Source of the DNA: Bacillota bacterium
GTDB lineage: Bacteria; Bacillota; Clostridia; Clostridiales; Clostridiaceae
Length of the DNA: 52,574 nt
Assembly: GCA_021781655.1 (NCBI GenBank)
Contig: JAJXWJ010000017.1
Location: forward strand, 1-52,574
Direction of reading: 5' to 3'
Shown: piece after piece, positions 25,468 through 33,967 of the stretch
Position numbering within the stretch: the first letter of the stretch is position 1
How the letters are laid out: every line of letters starts with the position of its first letter
Made by a program: the position numbers and the translations under genes
The notes under the pieces: generated by a model
The model's database searches: none
What the model was told of the DNA's origin: nothing
What the model saw: only the letters and a program-made list of their open reading frames with translations

Positions 25468-26607
25468 ATGAAAATATTAATTGTAAATCATTCCACTGTT
25501 GGTCACAACAAAGAATATACTAAAAAAATATGCGAATATTTAATAGAAAAGGGTAATGATGTAACTCTGTTAAAATCTGACAAGCTGGAAGTTGAATTAA
25601 ATGATTTAAAGAATGTAAGTCTTTCTGATGAAAAATACGATGCAAAGCATAAAATATTATATTGTATAAAAATAAGGAAATTCTACAAGAAGATGTATGA
25701 ATTAAACAAAAAGAATAATTACAATGTTATTCATCATTTATATTTGGACACTCAGCATATATCAATATTATTGTCATTAAGGTACATAAAAAAAATTCAA
25801 AATGCAAAGTTATTTGGCACTATTCATTGGAGTTCTAACTTTGTAGGAGACAGTTATAAAAAAAATAGATTTAAAAATTTTTTTATTAATAGATTTGAAA
25901 AATACTTCAGTATTTTTTTTGTGCATGGTGATAGATGTAAAAAAGATATGATTTCAAAATCAAAAATCAGCAATAAGAAAATAAACACAATACCTTATGG
26001 AACAGAGATGTATAAATATATTGATAAATTAGAATGTAGAAAAAAATTCAATATAGACAGTAATGAGAAAGTATTTCTTTTTTTTGCAGGGCTAACATCA
26101 TATAAAGGGTTTGATATATTGCTTCAAGCATTAAAAAATATAGACGACAAAATCACTTTATTCATAGCAGGTATGCCTTATGATTACATGGATATATTAA
26201 GTGATATTAGTATTGATAACATAAAGTTTATAAAGATATTAAGGTATATTAACAATGAAGAGCTACAAGACATATTTGGTGCATCAGATTTTTTACTTCT
26301 TCCATATAAAAAAATAGTATCTGGTCAATCAGGACCATTAACGATTGGAGCAACATATGGAGTACCTATAATAGGAAGTGATGTAGGTGAGATTGGTAGC
26401 ACAATTGAAAAATATAATTTGGGGTATGTAGTTAAAAGTGAAGATGCAGACGATCTTGCTGAAAAAATCAATAGTGCATGTATAGTGGATAATTTTAAAT
26501 ATAATGAGTTTGTAAGAAATTGTGAAAAGTATACATATTTAAACTCATGGGAGGTTATGTGTGAAAAAATATTTGATTGTTATAAGAAAGTTGTAAATAC
26601 TATATAG
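25468..26607 (+). CDS. Glycosyltransferase family 4
   Basis: 379 residues, GT-B. N-terminal LIVNHSTVGHNKEYTKKICEYL; C-domain FFAGLTSYKGFDILLQAL and SGQSGPLTIGATYGVPIIGSDVGEIG, where the first conserved Glu of the GT4 E-x7-E motif is replaced by a GQSGPL arrangement seen in a subset of the family. Twelve base pairs after the GT2 gene, ribosome site TTGGAGG. Sugar specificity not inferable. Confidence 0.82.
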   Translation: MKILIVNHSTVGHNKEYTKKICEYLIEKGNDVTLLKSDKLEVELNDLKNVSLSDEKYDAKHKILYCIKIRKFYKKMYELNKKNNYNVIHHLYLDTQHISILLSLRYIKKIQNAKLFGTIHWSSNFVGDSYKKNRFKNFFINRFEKYFSIFFVHGDRCKKDMISKSKISNKKINTIPYGTEMYKYIDKLECRKKFNIDSNEKVFLFFAGLTSYKGFDILLQALKNIDDKITLFIAGMPYDYMDILSDISIDNIKFIKILRYINNEELQDIFGASDFLLLPYKKIVSGQSGPLTIGATYGVPIIGSDVGEIGSTIEKYNLGYVVKSEDADDLAEKINSACIVDNFKYNEFVRNCEKYTYLNSWEVMCEKIFDCYKKVVNTI

Positions 26608-26628
26608 AATATTGTAAGAGGAGTAAAA

Positions 26629-28116
26629 ATGAGAAGTATTGCTAAAAATTCAATGTTTAATATTTTAAATTGGATTGTTCCAATAATTATTATGATGGTA
26701 ACTGTTCCTATATATACAAAATACTTAGGAAGTAGTGACTATGGAAACTTAATACTCATGAACACTATAATTTCATTTTTATCGTTGCTAAACTTTGGTA
26801 CTGGAGATTCTATAATAAAATATATATCAGAAGAAAAAAATGCAAAAGGTATGTCAAAATTAATAAACACATCTTTTATTTTGAATATGATTTCTTCTAT
26901 AATTACTGTAAGTATATTGCTGATTTTTTCTAATAGTATATTAACTAATTTTATAAAGAGTACAAATTATTATTATAGAATTTTATTAATAATTTTACTA
27001 TTAACTATATTAGTTAATTTTATAACAGGAAATTTTGCTTGTATTTTTAAGGGGAATAATAATTACAAGATTCCGTCGATTATCAATATAGCCATATATG
27101 TAGGAACTAATATTTTTTCTATAATTTTATTACTACTTGGTTATAAGTTATTGGCTATAATTATAGTTAATTTTATTGGTAGCATAATTGATTTTTTTGT
27201 ATATATTTACTTTACTAAAAAAATATATAGAAGTTATCATTTTAAAATCGAATTTGACTATGAGAGTTTTAACAAAATTTTTAAATATAGTTTATATAGT
27301 TTTCTAAATTCTATTCTAGCCGTTATTATTTTTAATTCAGACAAGCTTTTCATTGCATATTATTTTAATAGTAAAGAAGTCACGTACTATACGATACCAG
27401 CCAATCTAAGCCAAAAGATTCAACAGTTTGTAGGAGCTTCACTAGCATCATTGTTTCCTGTAATAAGTCAAATTTCAAAGGCATACGAAAAAGAAGAGTT
27501 ATTCAAATTATTGCATAATGTAAATAAATTTGTTTGTATTTTCTGTTTGTTTATTTGTATACCAGCTATCACCTATTCTTATAGATTTCTATATTACTGG
27601 ATTGGGTCAGAAAATGCTACAAATGGATATATAGTTTTTTCAATACTATGTATAGCTTACTCACTATTGGCATTTTCAGCTATTCCGTATTATTTCTTTA
27701 ATGGAATAGGATTACCAAAGTATAATACTTATTTCTCTTTACTTAGTGGAATATTAAATTTAACCCTAAATGTAATCTTAATACCTAAATATAAAATATT
27801 AGGTGCAGCTATTGCAACTTTGATTTCAAGTTTTTATGTAATTATTTTTTATGCTAAATTATGCAAGGTTATTAAATACAATATTAAGATAATAAATTTT
27901 AAATTAGTAAGATACTTATTTCTAATATTAATATATTTTGTATTTTGCTTTGTAAATAGGTTATATATTAATGGTTTCATTTCTTTAACTATCATTTGCG
28001 TTATGGATATATTGGTTTATTTATGCATTCTAAATATTCTTAATATATTTGATATAAATAAGCTTGAGATCGTAATGAAATTTAGGAGGCATATCAATGA
28101 GCTATTTAGTTTTTAA
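26629..28116 (+). CDS. Wzx-like polysaccharide flippase
   Basis: 495 residues with about 14 predicted membrane helices, MOP superfamily (PST). N-terminal NSMFNILNWIVPIIIMMVTVPIYTKYLG-type opening (split over residues 6-35) and later GNFACIFKGNNNYK and LLAFSAIPYYFFNGIGLPK are family features. It moves undecaprenyl-PP-linked repeat units across the membrane to Wzy. Ribosome site AGAGGAG; its end overlaps the next gene by 20 bp. Confidence 0.9.
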   Translation: MRSIAKNSMFNILNWIVPIIIMMVTVPIYTKYLGSSDYGNLILMNTIISFLSLLNFGTGDSIIKYISEEKNAKGMSKLINTSFILNMISSIITVSILLIFSNSILTNFIKSTNYYYRILLIILLLTILVNFITGNFACIFKGNNNYKIPSIINIAIYVGTNIFSIILLLLGYKLLAIIIVNFIGSIIDFFVYIYFTKKIYRSYHFKIEFDYESFNKIFKYSLYSFLNSILAVIIFNSDKLFIAYYFNSKEVTYYTIPANLSQKIQQFVGASLASLFPVISQISKAYEKEELFKLLHNVNKFVCIFCLFICIPAITYSYRFLYYWIGSENATNGYIVFSILCIAYSLLAFSAIPYYFFNGIGLPKYNTYFSLLSGILNLTLNVILIPKYKILGAAIATLISSFYVIIFYAKLCKVIKYNIKIINFKLVRYLFLILIYFVFCFVNRLYINGFISLTIICVMDILVYLCILNILNIFDINKLEIVMKFRRHINELFSF

Positions 28117-29086
28117 TGCATTAGCAATGAAAGAAAATTATAAAACCTCAATGCAATTAGGAGAAAATTGTAATATAAATATTTTAGAAAAGTATTTGAA
28201 AAATGCACTTGTATCTTTAGCATCTGCAAAGCAAAATAACCCAGACATAGATGTACAGCTATATGTAAATTTTGAGGTATCTGAAAAGTATAAGTTACAA
28301 TTTGAGCAAGCAGAGGTTATGATTAAAAAAAGTGAATTTGAAACATTCGTTTTACCAGAAGAATATCAATGGGCTATAGCATTTTATAAATTACATATAC
28401 TAAAATATGTGGTAGAAAATTTAGATTACGATAAATATATGCTTCTGGATACGGATACATATACTGTTTCTAACTTTGATGATTTATGGAATGAATGCAA
28501 CAGTGGAATATTACTTTTTGATCTAGATCATAGATTATCTCATCCAGATAGGAAATGCATCATTGATAATATAAAAATAATCGGTGACTACAAAGACAAT
28601 ATCATACATTATGGAGGTGAGTTTATTGCAGGAGCAAGAGAAAATCTGAAGATATTTATAAAAAATTGTTCTTTTATATTTGATAAAATGGCATTAATAA
28701 ATAACTTGGATAGAAGTTTAGGCGATGAATTTATTATTTCTTTAGCTGCTCATTTAATGAAATATAATATCATAAGGGCCAATAGATATATTTATAGATA
28801 TTGGACAGGTAACTTTTATTTGGCTTCAACAAATTTTATAAATAACAGTGTTGATATATGGCATCTCCCAGCAGAAAAAGATAATGGGATGATATGGATG
28901 TATAAGTATTACATTAAAAACAAGTCTTTTCCAAACATAAAGCGTAGTGCTAAAGTCTTTGGCTTTCCTAGAACTTCTTCTTCAATGGAGCATAAAATGT
29001 TTAAGTTGAAATCTAAAATATACAATATAATCATGAATTATCGTATTAAATTGAAAAGTCATAAGCTTGCCCATAGGAAGCTTTAA
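28097..29086 (+). CDS. GT-A fold glycosyltransferase (GT8-like)
   Basis: 329 residues. KYMLLDTDTYTV (~112-123) carries a DxD-type metal site typical of GT8/Anp1-like transferases, preceded by a YKLHILKYV helix that often precedes it in that clan; HYGGEFIAGAR and GDEFIISLAAH are further conserved-looking blocks, the latter placing an Asp-Glu near the acceptor. Not membrane-bound by sequence. The start is well supported by AGGAGG inside wzx. Exact family is uncertain. Confidence 0.7.
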   Translation: MSYLVFNALAMKENYKTSMQLGENCNINILEKYLKNALVSLASAKQNNPDIDVQLYVNFEVSEKYKLQFEQAEVMIKKSEFETFVLPEEYQWAIAFYKLHILKYVVENLDYDKYMLLDTDTYTVSNFDDLWNECNSGILLFDLDHRLSHPDRKCIIDNIKIIGDYKDNIIHYGGEFIAGARENLKIFIKNCSFIFDKMALINNLDRSLGDEFIISLAAHLMKYNIIRANRYIYRYWTGNFYLASTNFINNSVDIWHLPAEKDNGMIWMYKYYIKNKSFPNIKRSAKVFGFPRTSSSMEHKMFKLKSKIYNIIMNYRIKLKSHKLAHRKL

Positions 29087-29102
29087 AGATGGAGGTTTAG
29101 TA

Positions 29103-29810
29103 ATGCTTGCAAGGGAATATATAAAAAAAATAGTAAATAGGATATTGTGTTTCTATTATAAGTTTCCTAAAGATTGTTTGATTCATTACAAGTCAAAATT
29201 AAATAATGTGAAGTGTGAAGGTAAAAACAAAATATGTGGTAATGTACGTTTAAATAATTGCGAACTTGGGTTTGGAACCTTTGTTGCTAACAAATCAAGT
29301 TATTCAAATTGTCGTATTGGAAGGTATTGTGCTATTGGTGGGGGTTTACAAGCTGGTGGTCATCCCTTACATAAAATTGCATCGATTTGTCCAGCATTTT
29401 ATTCAACAACTGGGCAATATGGATTTACCTATGTGAAAGAGATGAAGTTTAATGAATTTAAATATGCTGATAATAAAAAGAAATATCAGCTTATAATAGG
29501 AAATGATGTTTGGGTTGCTATTGGGAGCAAGATAGTAGAAGGAGTTACTATTGGCGATGGAGCTATTGTAATGACTAGTGCAGTTGTAACTAAGGATGTC
29601 CCACCTTATGCAATTGTTGCAGGTATTCCAGCTAAAATAGTTGGTTATCGTTTTAATCCAGAGGAGATAGATTTTCTTCTTAAGTTAAAATGGTGGGAAA
29701 AGGGAGAAGATTGGATTAAGGGTCATGCAGAATACTTCGAAAATATCGAAAAGTTAATGGGCATAATAAAAAGTGAAAAGCAATCTGAAGTTGCCATAGG
29801 TGTGGTCTAA
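29103..29810 (+). CDS. Hexapeptide-repeat acetyltransferase (xenobiotic/CatB-like branch)
   Basis: 235 residues. Left-handed beta-helix: GKNKICGNVRLNNCELGFGTFV, NCRIGRYCAIGGG, and IGNDVWVAIGSKIVEGVTIGDGAIV (in pieces across residues ~40-180), with catalytic His in AGGHPLH. A typical C-terminal end, VAGIPAKIVGYRF, completes it. Likely transfers acetyl to an EPS sugar. ATG 29103 has TGGAGG 8 nt upstream; the in-frame ATG at 29067 lies within the previous gene and lacks a site. Confidence 0.87.
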   Translation: MLAREYIKKIVNRILCFYYKFPKDCLIHYKSKLNNVKCEGKNKICGNVRLNNCELGFGTFVANKSSYSNCRIGRYCAIGGGLQAGGHPLHKIASICPAFYSTTGQYGFTYVKEMKFNEFKYADNKKKYQLIIGNDVWVAIGSKIVEGVTIGDGAIVMTSAVVTKDVPPYAIVAGIPAKIVGYRFNPEEIDFLLKLKWWEKGEDWIKGHAEYFENIEKLMGIIKSEKQSEVAIGVV

Positions 29811-29851
29811 GAAATTAATAAGACTATACCATAATCAGCTATGAAAAGGGG

Positions 29852-30219
29852 GTGAAAAAAATCAAACAGACAATAGAGAATGTTTTAACAACTGATCATT
29901 GCTTGGTACAGGTCCAGATACGTATGCAATAGTGCTAGATGATGCTGAAGCTAAAAGAAGAGCCTTGTTTTTTAAGGCACATAATGAATATTTACAAATG
30001 GCCATTACAGAAGGCTATCCAGCATTAGCTATTTATATTTTTATTGTAGGTTATATTTTGAAAAATCTAATAGAAAACCGCAAAAAAGGAATACATATAT
30101 GGATATTACTTTCATGCATTATTGGATATTTAATACAAGCATTTTTTAACATAAGCTTTATTGCAACAGCAGTAATATATTGGGCGTTGCTTGGTATTGC
30201 TGCAAAATACTGTAACTAA
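29852..30219 (+). pseudogene. Remnant of a second Wzy/O-antigen-ligase gene (out-of-frame internal deletion)
   Basis: From ~29899 the frame encodes 106 residues matching the C-terminus of an O-antigen ligase/polymerase (GTGPDTY, KAHNEYLQMAITEGYPAL, then two or three membrane helices). No proper start exists: an in-frame TGA lies at 29893. Just upstream, a GTG at 29852 with an AAAGGGGG site begins a different frame (KKIKQTIENVL) that stops after 26 codons. The simplest reading is that a deletion joined the first codons of the gene to its last third out of frame. The intact polymerase is at 23307. Confidence 0.75.
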
Positions 30220-30274
30220 GCAACTAGTTAACAAATGTGAAAATATAAAAAAACTATTTCTTATTGTTTATAAG

Positions 30275-30298
30275 TAGTGTATAATATATATTACACTA
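30275..30298. promoter_or_regulatory. Dyad with -10-like sequence upstream of the wzz-like gene
   Basis: TAGTGTA (30275-30281) and TACACTA (30292-30298) flank an A/T core that includes TATAAT at 30280-30285. Overlap of a dyad with a -10 box suggests a repressor-controlled promoter for the wzz/kinase pair. No convincing -35. Confidence 0.35.
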
Positions 30299-30336
30299 CC
30301 AAAATATTGAAAAAATACCTTATAGGAGGAGATTAT

Positions 30337-31014
30337 TTGAAGGAAAAAGAAATTATTAATTTAAGGGAATTATCAAACCTAATTATTAAAAGAAAAATTA
30401 TGTTAGTGACAATTGTATTAATATCAGTATTTATTTCTGTGGTGGTAAGTTATTTTATTATAAAACCTATATACCAATCGGATGCTACTGTTATAGTAGA
30501 TAAAAGTGGTAATGATACAAGTAATACTATTCAGTATAATGATGTAATGATGTATGAAAATCTTGTTACAACTTATGCATATATAGGGAAGTCTGATTTA
30601 GTTTATACAGACTCTGCTAAACAATTAAATAATCGAATATCGCCTTTAGAAATAAGCCAAAGTATAACAATAACTCCAGTAACAAATACACAATTACTTA
30701 CTATAAGTGCAAAAGGGAATAGTGCAAAAGATGCTTCAGAAATTGTTAATGCAGTAACTAATTCATTTATTAAAGTAGCTAATCAGCTTTATCCAGCTGG
30801 AGATATAAGAATAGTTAACAATGGAAAAGTGCCACAAACTCCAGTAAGTCCAAACAAGAAATATAGTATTGCAATTGGCTTTTTAGTGGGATTACTGCTT
30901 TCATTAGGAATTATATTTACTTTAGAAAGCTACAACAATAAGATGGAGACTGAAGAAGATATTAAAAAGTATTTTGATTTTCCGGTATTGGGTGTTATAG
31001 AGATGAGAAAATAA
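30337..31014 (+). CDS. Wzz/YveK-type chain-length modulator (BY-kinase adaptor)
   Basis: 225 residues. Two membrane helices (about residues 19-40 and 178-200) enclose an extracytoplasmic domain with a coiled middle; PQTPVSPNKK before the second helix is the usual proline-rich Wzz motif. In Gram-positive bacteria this protein activates a separate cytoplasmic tyrosine kinase, encoded here by the next gene, to control polymer length and export. TTG 30337 is chosen: AGGAGG is 8 nt upstream, whereas the longer in-frame GTG at 30277 lies in the promoter dyad. Confidence 0.9.
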   Translation: MKEKEIINLRELSNLIIKRKIMLVTIVLISVFISVVVSYFIIKPIYQSDATVIVDKSGNDTSNTIQYNDVMMYENLVTTYAYIGKSDLVYTDSAKQLNNRISPLEISQSITITPVTNTQLLTISAKGNSAKDASEIVNAVTNSFIKVANQLYPAGDIRIVNNGKVPQTPVSPNKKYSIAIGFLVGLLLSLGIIFTLESYNNKMETEEDIKKYFDFPVLGVIEMRK

Positions 31015-31036
31015 TAAGGAGAGATTATAGAAAGTT

Positions 31037-31723
31037 ATGATAGATATTAAATTGAAATCACGTTTAAGTGAAGAGTATAAATCATTGAGAACAAATATAC
31101 AATTTTCCAATTATAATAATAGCATTAACACAATAGTTATAACAAGTTCTGCACAACGTGAAGGAAAGTCTACTATATGTGCAAATTTAGGTATAACTAT
31201 GGCGGAAACAGATAAGAAGGTTTTAATTATAGATTGTGATTTGCGAAAACCAACATTACATAATAAATTTAATATTTCAAATGATAATGGCTTAACAAAC
31301 ATATTGAGTGATGAGAATAAATTTTATGATGTAGCAAGGAAGTGCGATGATAATTTTTATATTTTGACATCGGGAGCTATTCCAGAAAATCCTTCTGAAA
31401 TGCTTTCTTCAAGAAAAATGGAAAAATTTTTAAATGAAGTTAAAAAAGATTTTGATTACATAATTTTAGATTCGCCGCCATTGTTGCAGGTTGCTGATAC
31501 ACAGGCTTTAGCTGCAATAGTCGATGGGATAGTATTTGTGATTTCAGCTAGGCAAACAAAAGTTCCAGAAGTGGAAAAATCCATAGAACTTTTAAAACAC
31601 GTAAAAGCAAACATATTAGGATTTGTATTAAACAATGCAAGAGTAAGTGATATAAACTATAGGCATAGATATTATGATAACCAAAATAAACATGCTAGAA
31701 AGAAAAAGGTTTCTATAATTTAA
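31037..31723 (+). CDS. Bacterial tyrosine kinase (CpsD/CapB/YwqD family)
   Basis: Cytoplasmic BY-kinase, 228 residues. Walker A SSAQREGKST (~35-44), Walker A' LIIDCDLRKP (~66-75), Walker B YIILDSPPLLQVAD (~136-149). The C-terminal autophosphorylation cluster is small (NYRHRYYD, three Tyr) compared with typical CpsD. Works with the Wzz-like protein 22 bp upstream. Followed by a strong terminator, which separates this pair from the sugar transferase. Confidence 0.93.
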   Translation: MIDIKLKSRLSEEYKSLRTNIQFSNYNNSINTIVITSSAQREGKSTICANLGITMAETDKKVLIIDCDLRKPTLHNKFNISNDNGLTNILSDENKFYDVARKCDDNFYILTSGAIPENPSEMLSSRKMEKFLNEVKKDFDYIILDSPPLLQVADTQALAAIVDGIVFVISARQTKVPEVEKSIELLKHVKANILGFVLNNARVSDINYRHRYYDNQNKHARKKKVSII

Positions 31724-31737
31724 AGTAATTTAATAAG

Positions 31738-31788
31738 GAAAACTTTATTTATTTTAAGTAAAAAAGTAAAATAAAGTTTTCTTTTTAT
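31738..31788 (+). terminator. Terminator after the BY-kinase gene
   Basis: Perfect 13-bp stem GAAAACTTTATTT (31738-31750) / 31769-31781, then TTTTTATT. Confidence 0.85.
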
Positions 31789-31954
31789 TACGTCAAAATA
31801 AGTTTGCTTTTTTATTGTAAAATTGGAAAATATATAGACATTATTAAGAAATAATGTTAATATTTACTTGTAGATAATTGTGTTTTAAGCATAATAATCT
31901 ATATGGATATTTATATTGAGGAAGGGGATTCAAAGTTGAGTTTGGGGGTAATTA

Positions 31955-32626
31955 ATGTTGGAGGATCTGAAATTTAGTGATGAAAAATTATTCCTGACAA
32001 ATGATAAAAGTATAGAAAAAAACTTGATTTACTTTGTTATAAAAAGACTATTAGACATAATTGGTTCTGTAATTGGATTAGTTATATTTAGTCCTATTAT
32101 GTTAATTGTTGCAATATTAATAAAGGCTACATCAGATGGACCGATAATATTCTATCAGAGAAGGGTTGGTTTTAAAGGTAAAGAATTCAAATTATACAAA
32201 TTTAGATCAATGATAAATAATGCTGAAACGTTACTTGAAGGGTTGATGGACAAGAATGAAATGTCGGGACCTATGTTCAAGTTAAAGGAAGATCCGAGAG
32301 TTACTAATATAGGTAAATTTATTAGAAAAACAAGTATTGACGAATTACCACAGCTTTTTAATATATTAAAAGGTGAAATGTCTTTAGTTGGTCCGAGACC
32401 AAATTTGCCAAGAGAAGTTGTAAGATTTACAGCGTATCAAAAGCAAAAATTAATGGTTAAACCAGGGCTAACTTGTTATTGGCAGGTTATGGGGAGAAAT
32501 AATATAGATTTTGATGATTGGATAAAGTTAGATATAAAGTATGTTAAGGAGAGAAATACTATAATAGATTTAAAATTAATATTACTAACCTTAAAGGTAT
32601 TGTTCGGAGATAAAAATGCAAGGTAG
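31955..32626 (+). CDS. Polyprenyl-phosphate sugar-1-phosphate transferase (initiating PGT)
   Basis: 223 residues, monotopic/short form of the WbaP family. One hydrophobic N-terminal segment (~28-56, DIIGSVIGLVIFSPIMLIVA), then the cytoplasmic catalytic domain: GPIIFYQRRVGFKGKEF, KFRSM, the Asp-Glu pair in SIDELPQLFNILKGEMSLVGPRP and GLTCYWQV. It starts repeat-unit synthesis by moving a sugar phosphate (Gal, Glc or a GlcNAc-type) from UDP-sugar to undecaprenyl phosphate. It has its own leader of ~230 bp after the kinase terminator, so it may be expressed independently. Confidence 0.93.
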   Translation: MLEDLKFSDEKLFLTNDKSIEKNLIYFVIKRLLDIIGSVIGLVIFSPIMLIVAILIKATSDGPIIFYQRRVGFKGKEFKLYKFRSMINNAETLLEGLMDKNEMSGPMFKLKEDPRVTNIGKFIRKTSIDELPQLFNILKGEMSLVGPRPNLPREVVRFTAYQKQKLMVKPGLTCYWQVMGRNNIDFDDWIKLDIKYVKERNTIIDLKLILLTLKVLFGDKNAR

Positions 32627-32718
32627 TAAAATACACATTGAAAAATAGGACATACTATTATATTCAAGATAAAAATGTAGGATGATATTCTAAACTTAAT
32701 AAAATTAAGGAGATTATT

Positions 32719-33918
32719 ATGAATATAGTATTATGTTCTAAATTAAAAAAGCATAAGCATTGTGCAATTTCTTTGCAAGGTGCAAATATATTAGGAAAAT
32801 ATATTACAGGTGCATTTTTTACTGGTAGACCTTGGTATTATCCGTTAGCTGGTAAAAATAAAGTCTGGATTGATAATAGGTTAAATTATAAATTTGACTA
32901 TAATAAGATAAAATCTTTTGCTTCACAATATATTTTATATAAATTTATTGTGGGTAATAAAATAATTAGTCACACAATTCATACATATAAAATAGATTCA
33001 TTTTTTAAAAATTTGTTGGGCTTATATTGCTATTTTAATATATTAACTATGAAAAACATTACTCATTTTCATTATGAGAGAAGTCTAGGAAGTAAAATAG
33101 CAGCTAAAGCTAAAAAAAGATTTAATTGTAAAGTTATCATAGATGAAAGTCTACCCAATATGAAGTATTTATATAATATAATGAAGGAAGAATATTCAAA
33201 ATTAGACTTGAATTTTGATGAGGATAGCTTTCTAGGTAAATATAATGCTAAAGATTTTGAAACTGCAGATTATATAATTGTTCCTTCGAATTATTGTAAA
33301 TATACATTTGTCAGTGAAGGAGTTAAGGAAGAAAAATTAAAGGTAATTCCTTATGGGTGTGACTTAAGCAAATTTTATCCTATAGCTTTTAAAAGAGATG
33401 CTACCTTTAGAGTGCTTTTTGTAGGAAAGATTTGCCCTAGAAAAGGAGTTCATTATTTAATCGATGCAATTAAAGCCATTAAGCAAAAAAATATTGAACT
33501 TTTACTAGTAGGCATGATTGAAGAAGGCTTTGAAGGCGTACTTAAAGATTTGCCAGCTTGTGTTAAACATATTAAATATTATCCTCATTCAAAGTTAAAT
33601 GAAATATATTCTAAAGCCGATGTATTCGTATTGCCAAGCCTTTCCGATTCATTTTCGGTAACTACCCTTGAAGCAATGGCATCAGGAATTCCAGTTATAG
33701 TTTCAGAAAATGTAGGAGCTAAGGAAATAGTTAATAATGGAGATAATGGTTTTGTTGTTCCTATTAGAAATTGTGAAGCAATAATAGAAAAAATCACAGT
33801 GTTATATAATAATAGGTTTTATGCTAGAGAAATGGGCAAAAATGCGAGAAATTCTGTCATAAAATTTAATTGGAATGAGTATGGGAAAAAAATCATAAGT
33901 TTTTATGAGAATATTTAG
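32719..33918 (+). CDS. Glycosyltransferase family 4 (paralogue of 22067)
   Basis: 399 residues, collinear with the 22067 protein from RPWYYPLAGKNKVWIDNR through FHYERSLGSKIAAKAKKRFNC to SLSDSFSVTTLEAMASGIPVI and NVGAKEIVNNGDNGFVVPIRN. Its N-terminal ~30 residues differ more (KLKKHKHCAISLQGANI). The two copies mark the middle and the end of the EPS locus and may act on different acceptors. Preceded by AAGGAGATTATT; the locus ends with the bidirectional terminator at 33925. Confidence 0.87.
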   Translation: MNIVLCSKLKKHKHCAISLQGANILGKYITGAFFTGRPWYYPLAGKNKVWIDNRLNYKFDYNKIKSFASQYILYKFIVGNKIISHTIHTYKIDSFFKNLLGLYCYFNILTMKNITHFHYERSLGSKIAAKAKKRFNCKVIIDESLPNMKYLYNIMKEEYSKLDLNFDEDSFLGKYNAKDFETADYIIVPSNYCKYTFVSEGVKEEKLKVIPYGCDLSKFYPIAFKRDATFRVLFVGKICPRKGVHYLIDAIKAIKQKNIELLLVGMIEEGFEGVLKDLPACVKHIKYYPHSKLNEIYSKADVFVLPSLSDSFSVTTLEAMASGIPVIVSENVGAKEIVNNGDNGFVVPIRNCEAIIEKITVLYNNRFYAREMGKNARNSVIKFNWNEYGKKIISFYENI

Positions 33919-33924
33919 GCAAAT

Positions 33925-33961
33925 AAAAATGGTGTCCACAGTTTTTGTAGACACCATTTTT
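33925..33961. terminator. Bidirectional terminator, EPS locus and purine permease
   Basis: AAAAATGGTGTC (33925-33936) / GACACCATTTTT (33950-33961), T-runs in both directions; sits between convergent genes. Confidence 0.92.
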
Positions 33962-33967
33962 ATTTAT

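Noticed and set aside
29852-29932. 26-codon ORF starting GTG with a good ribosome site
   Set aside because: Ends within the wzy remnant; better explained as the leftover 5' end of a deleted gene than as an independent small gene.
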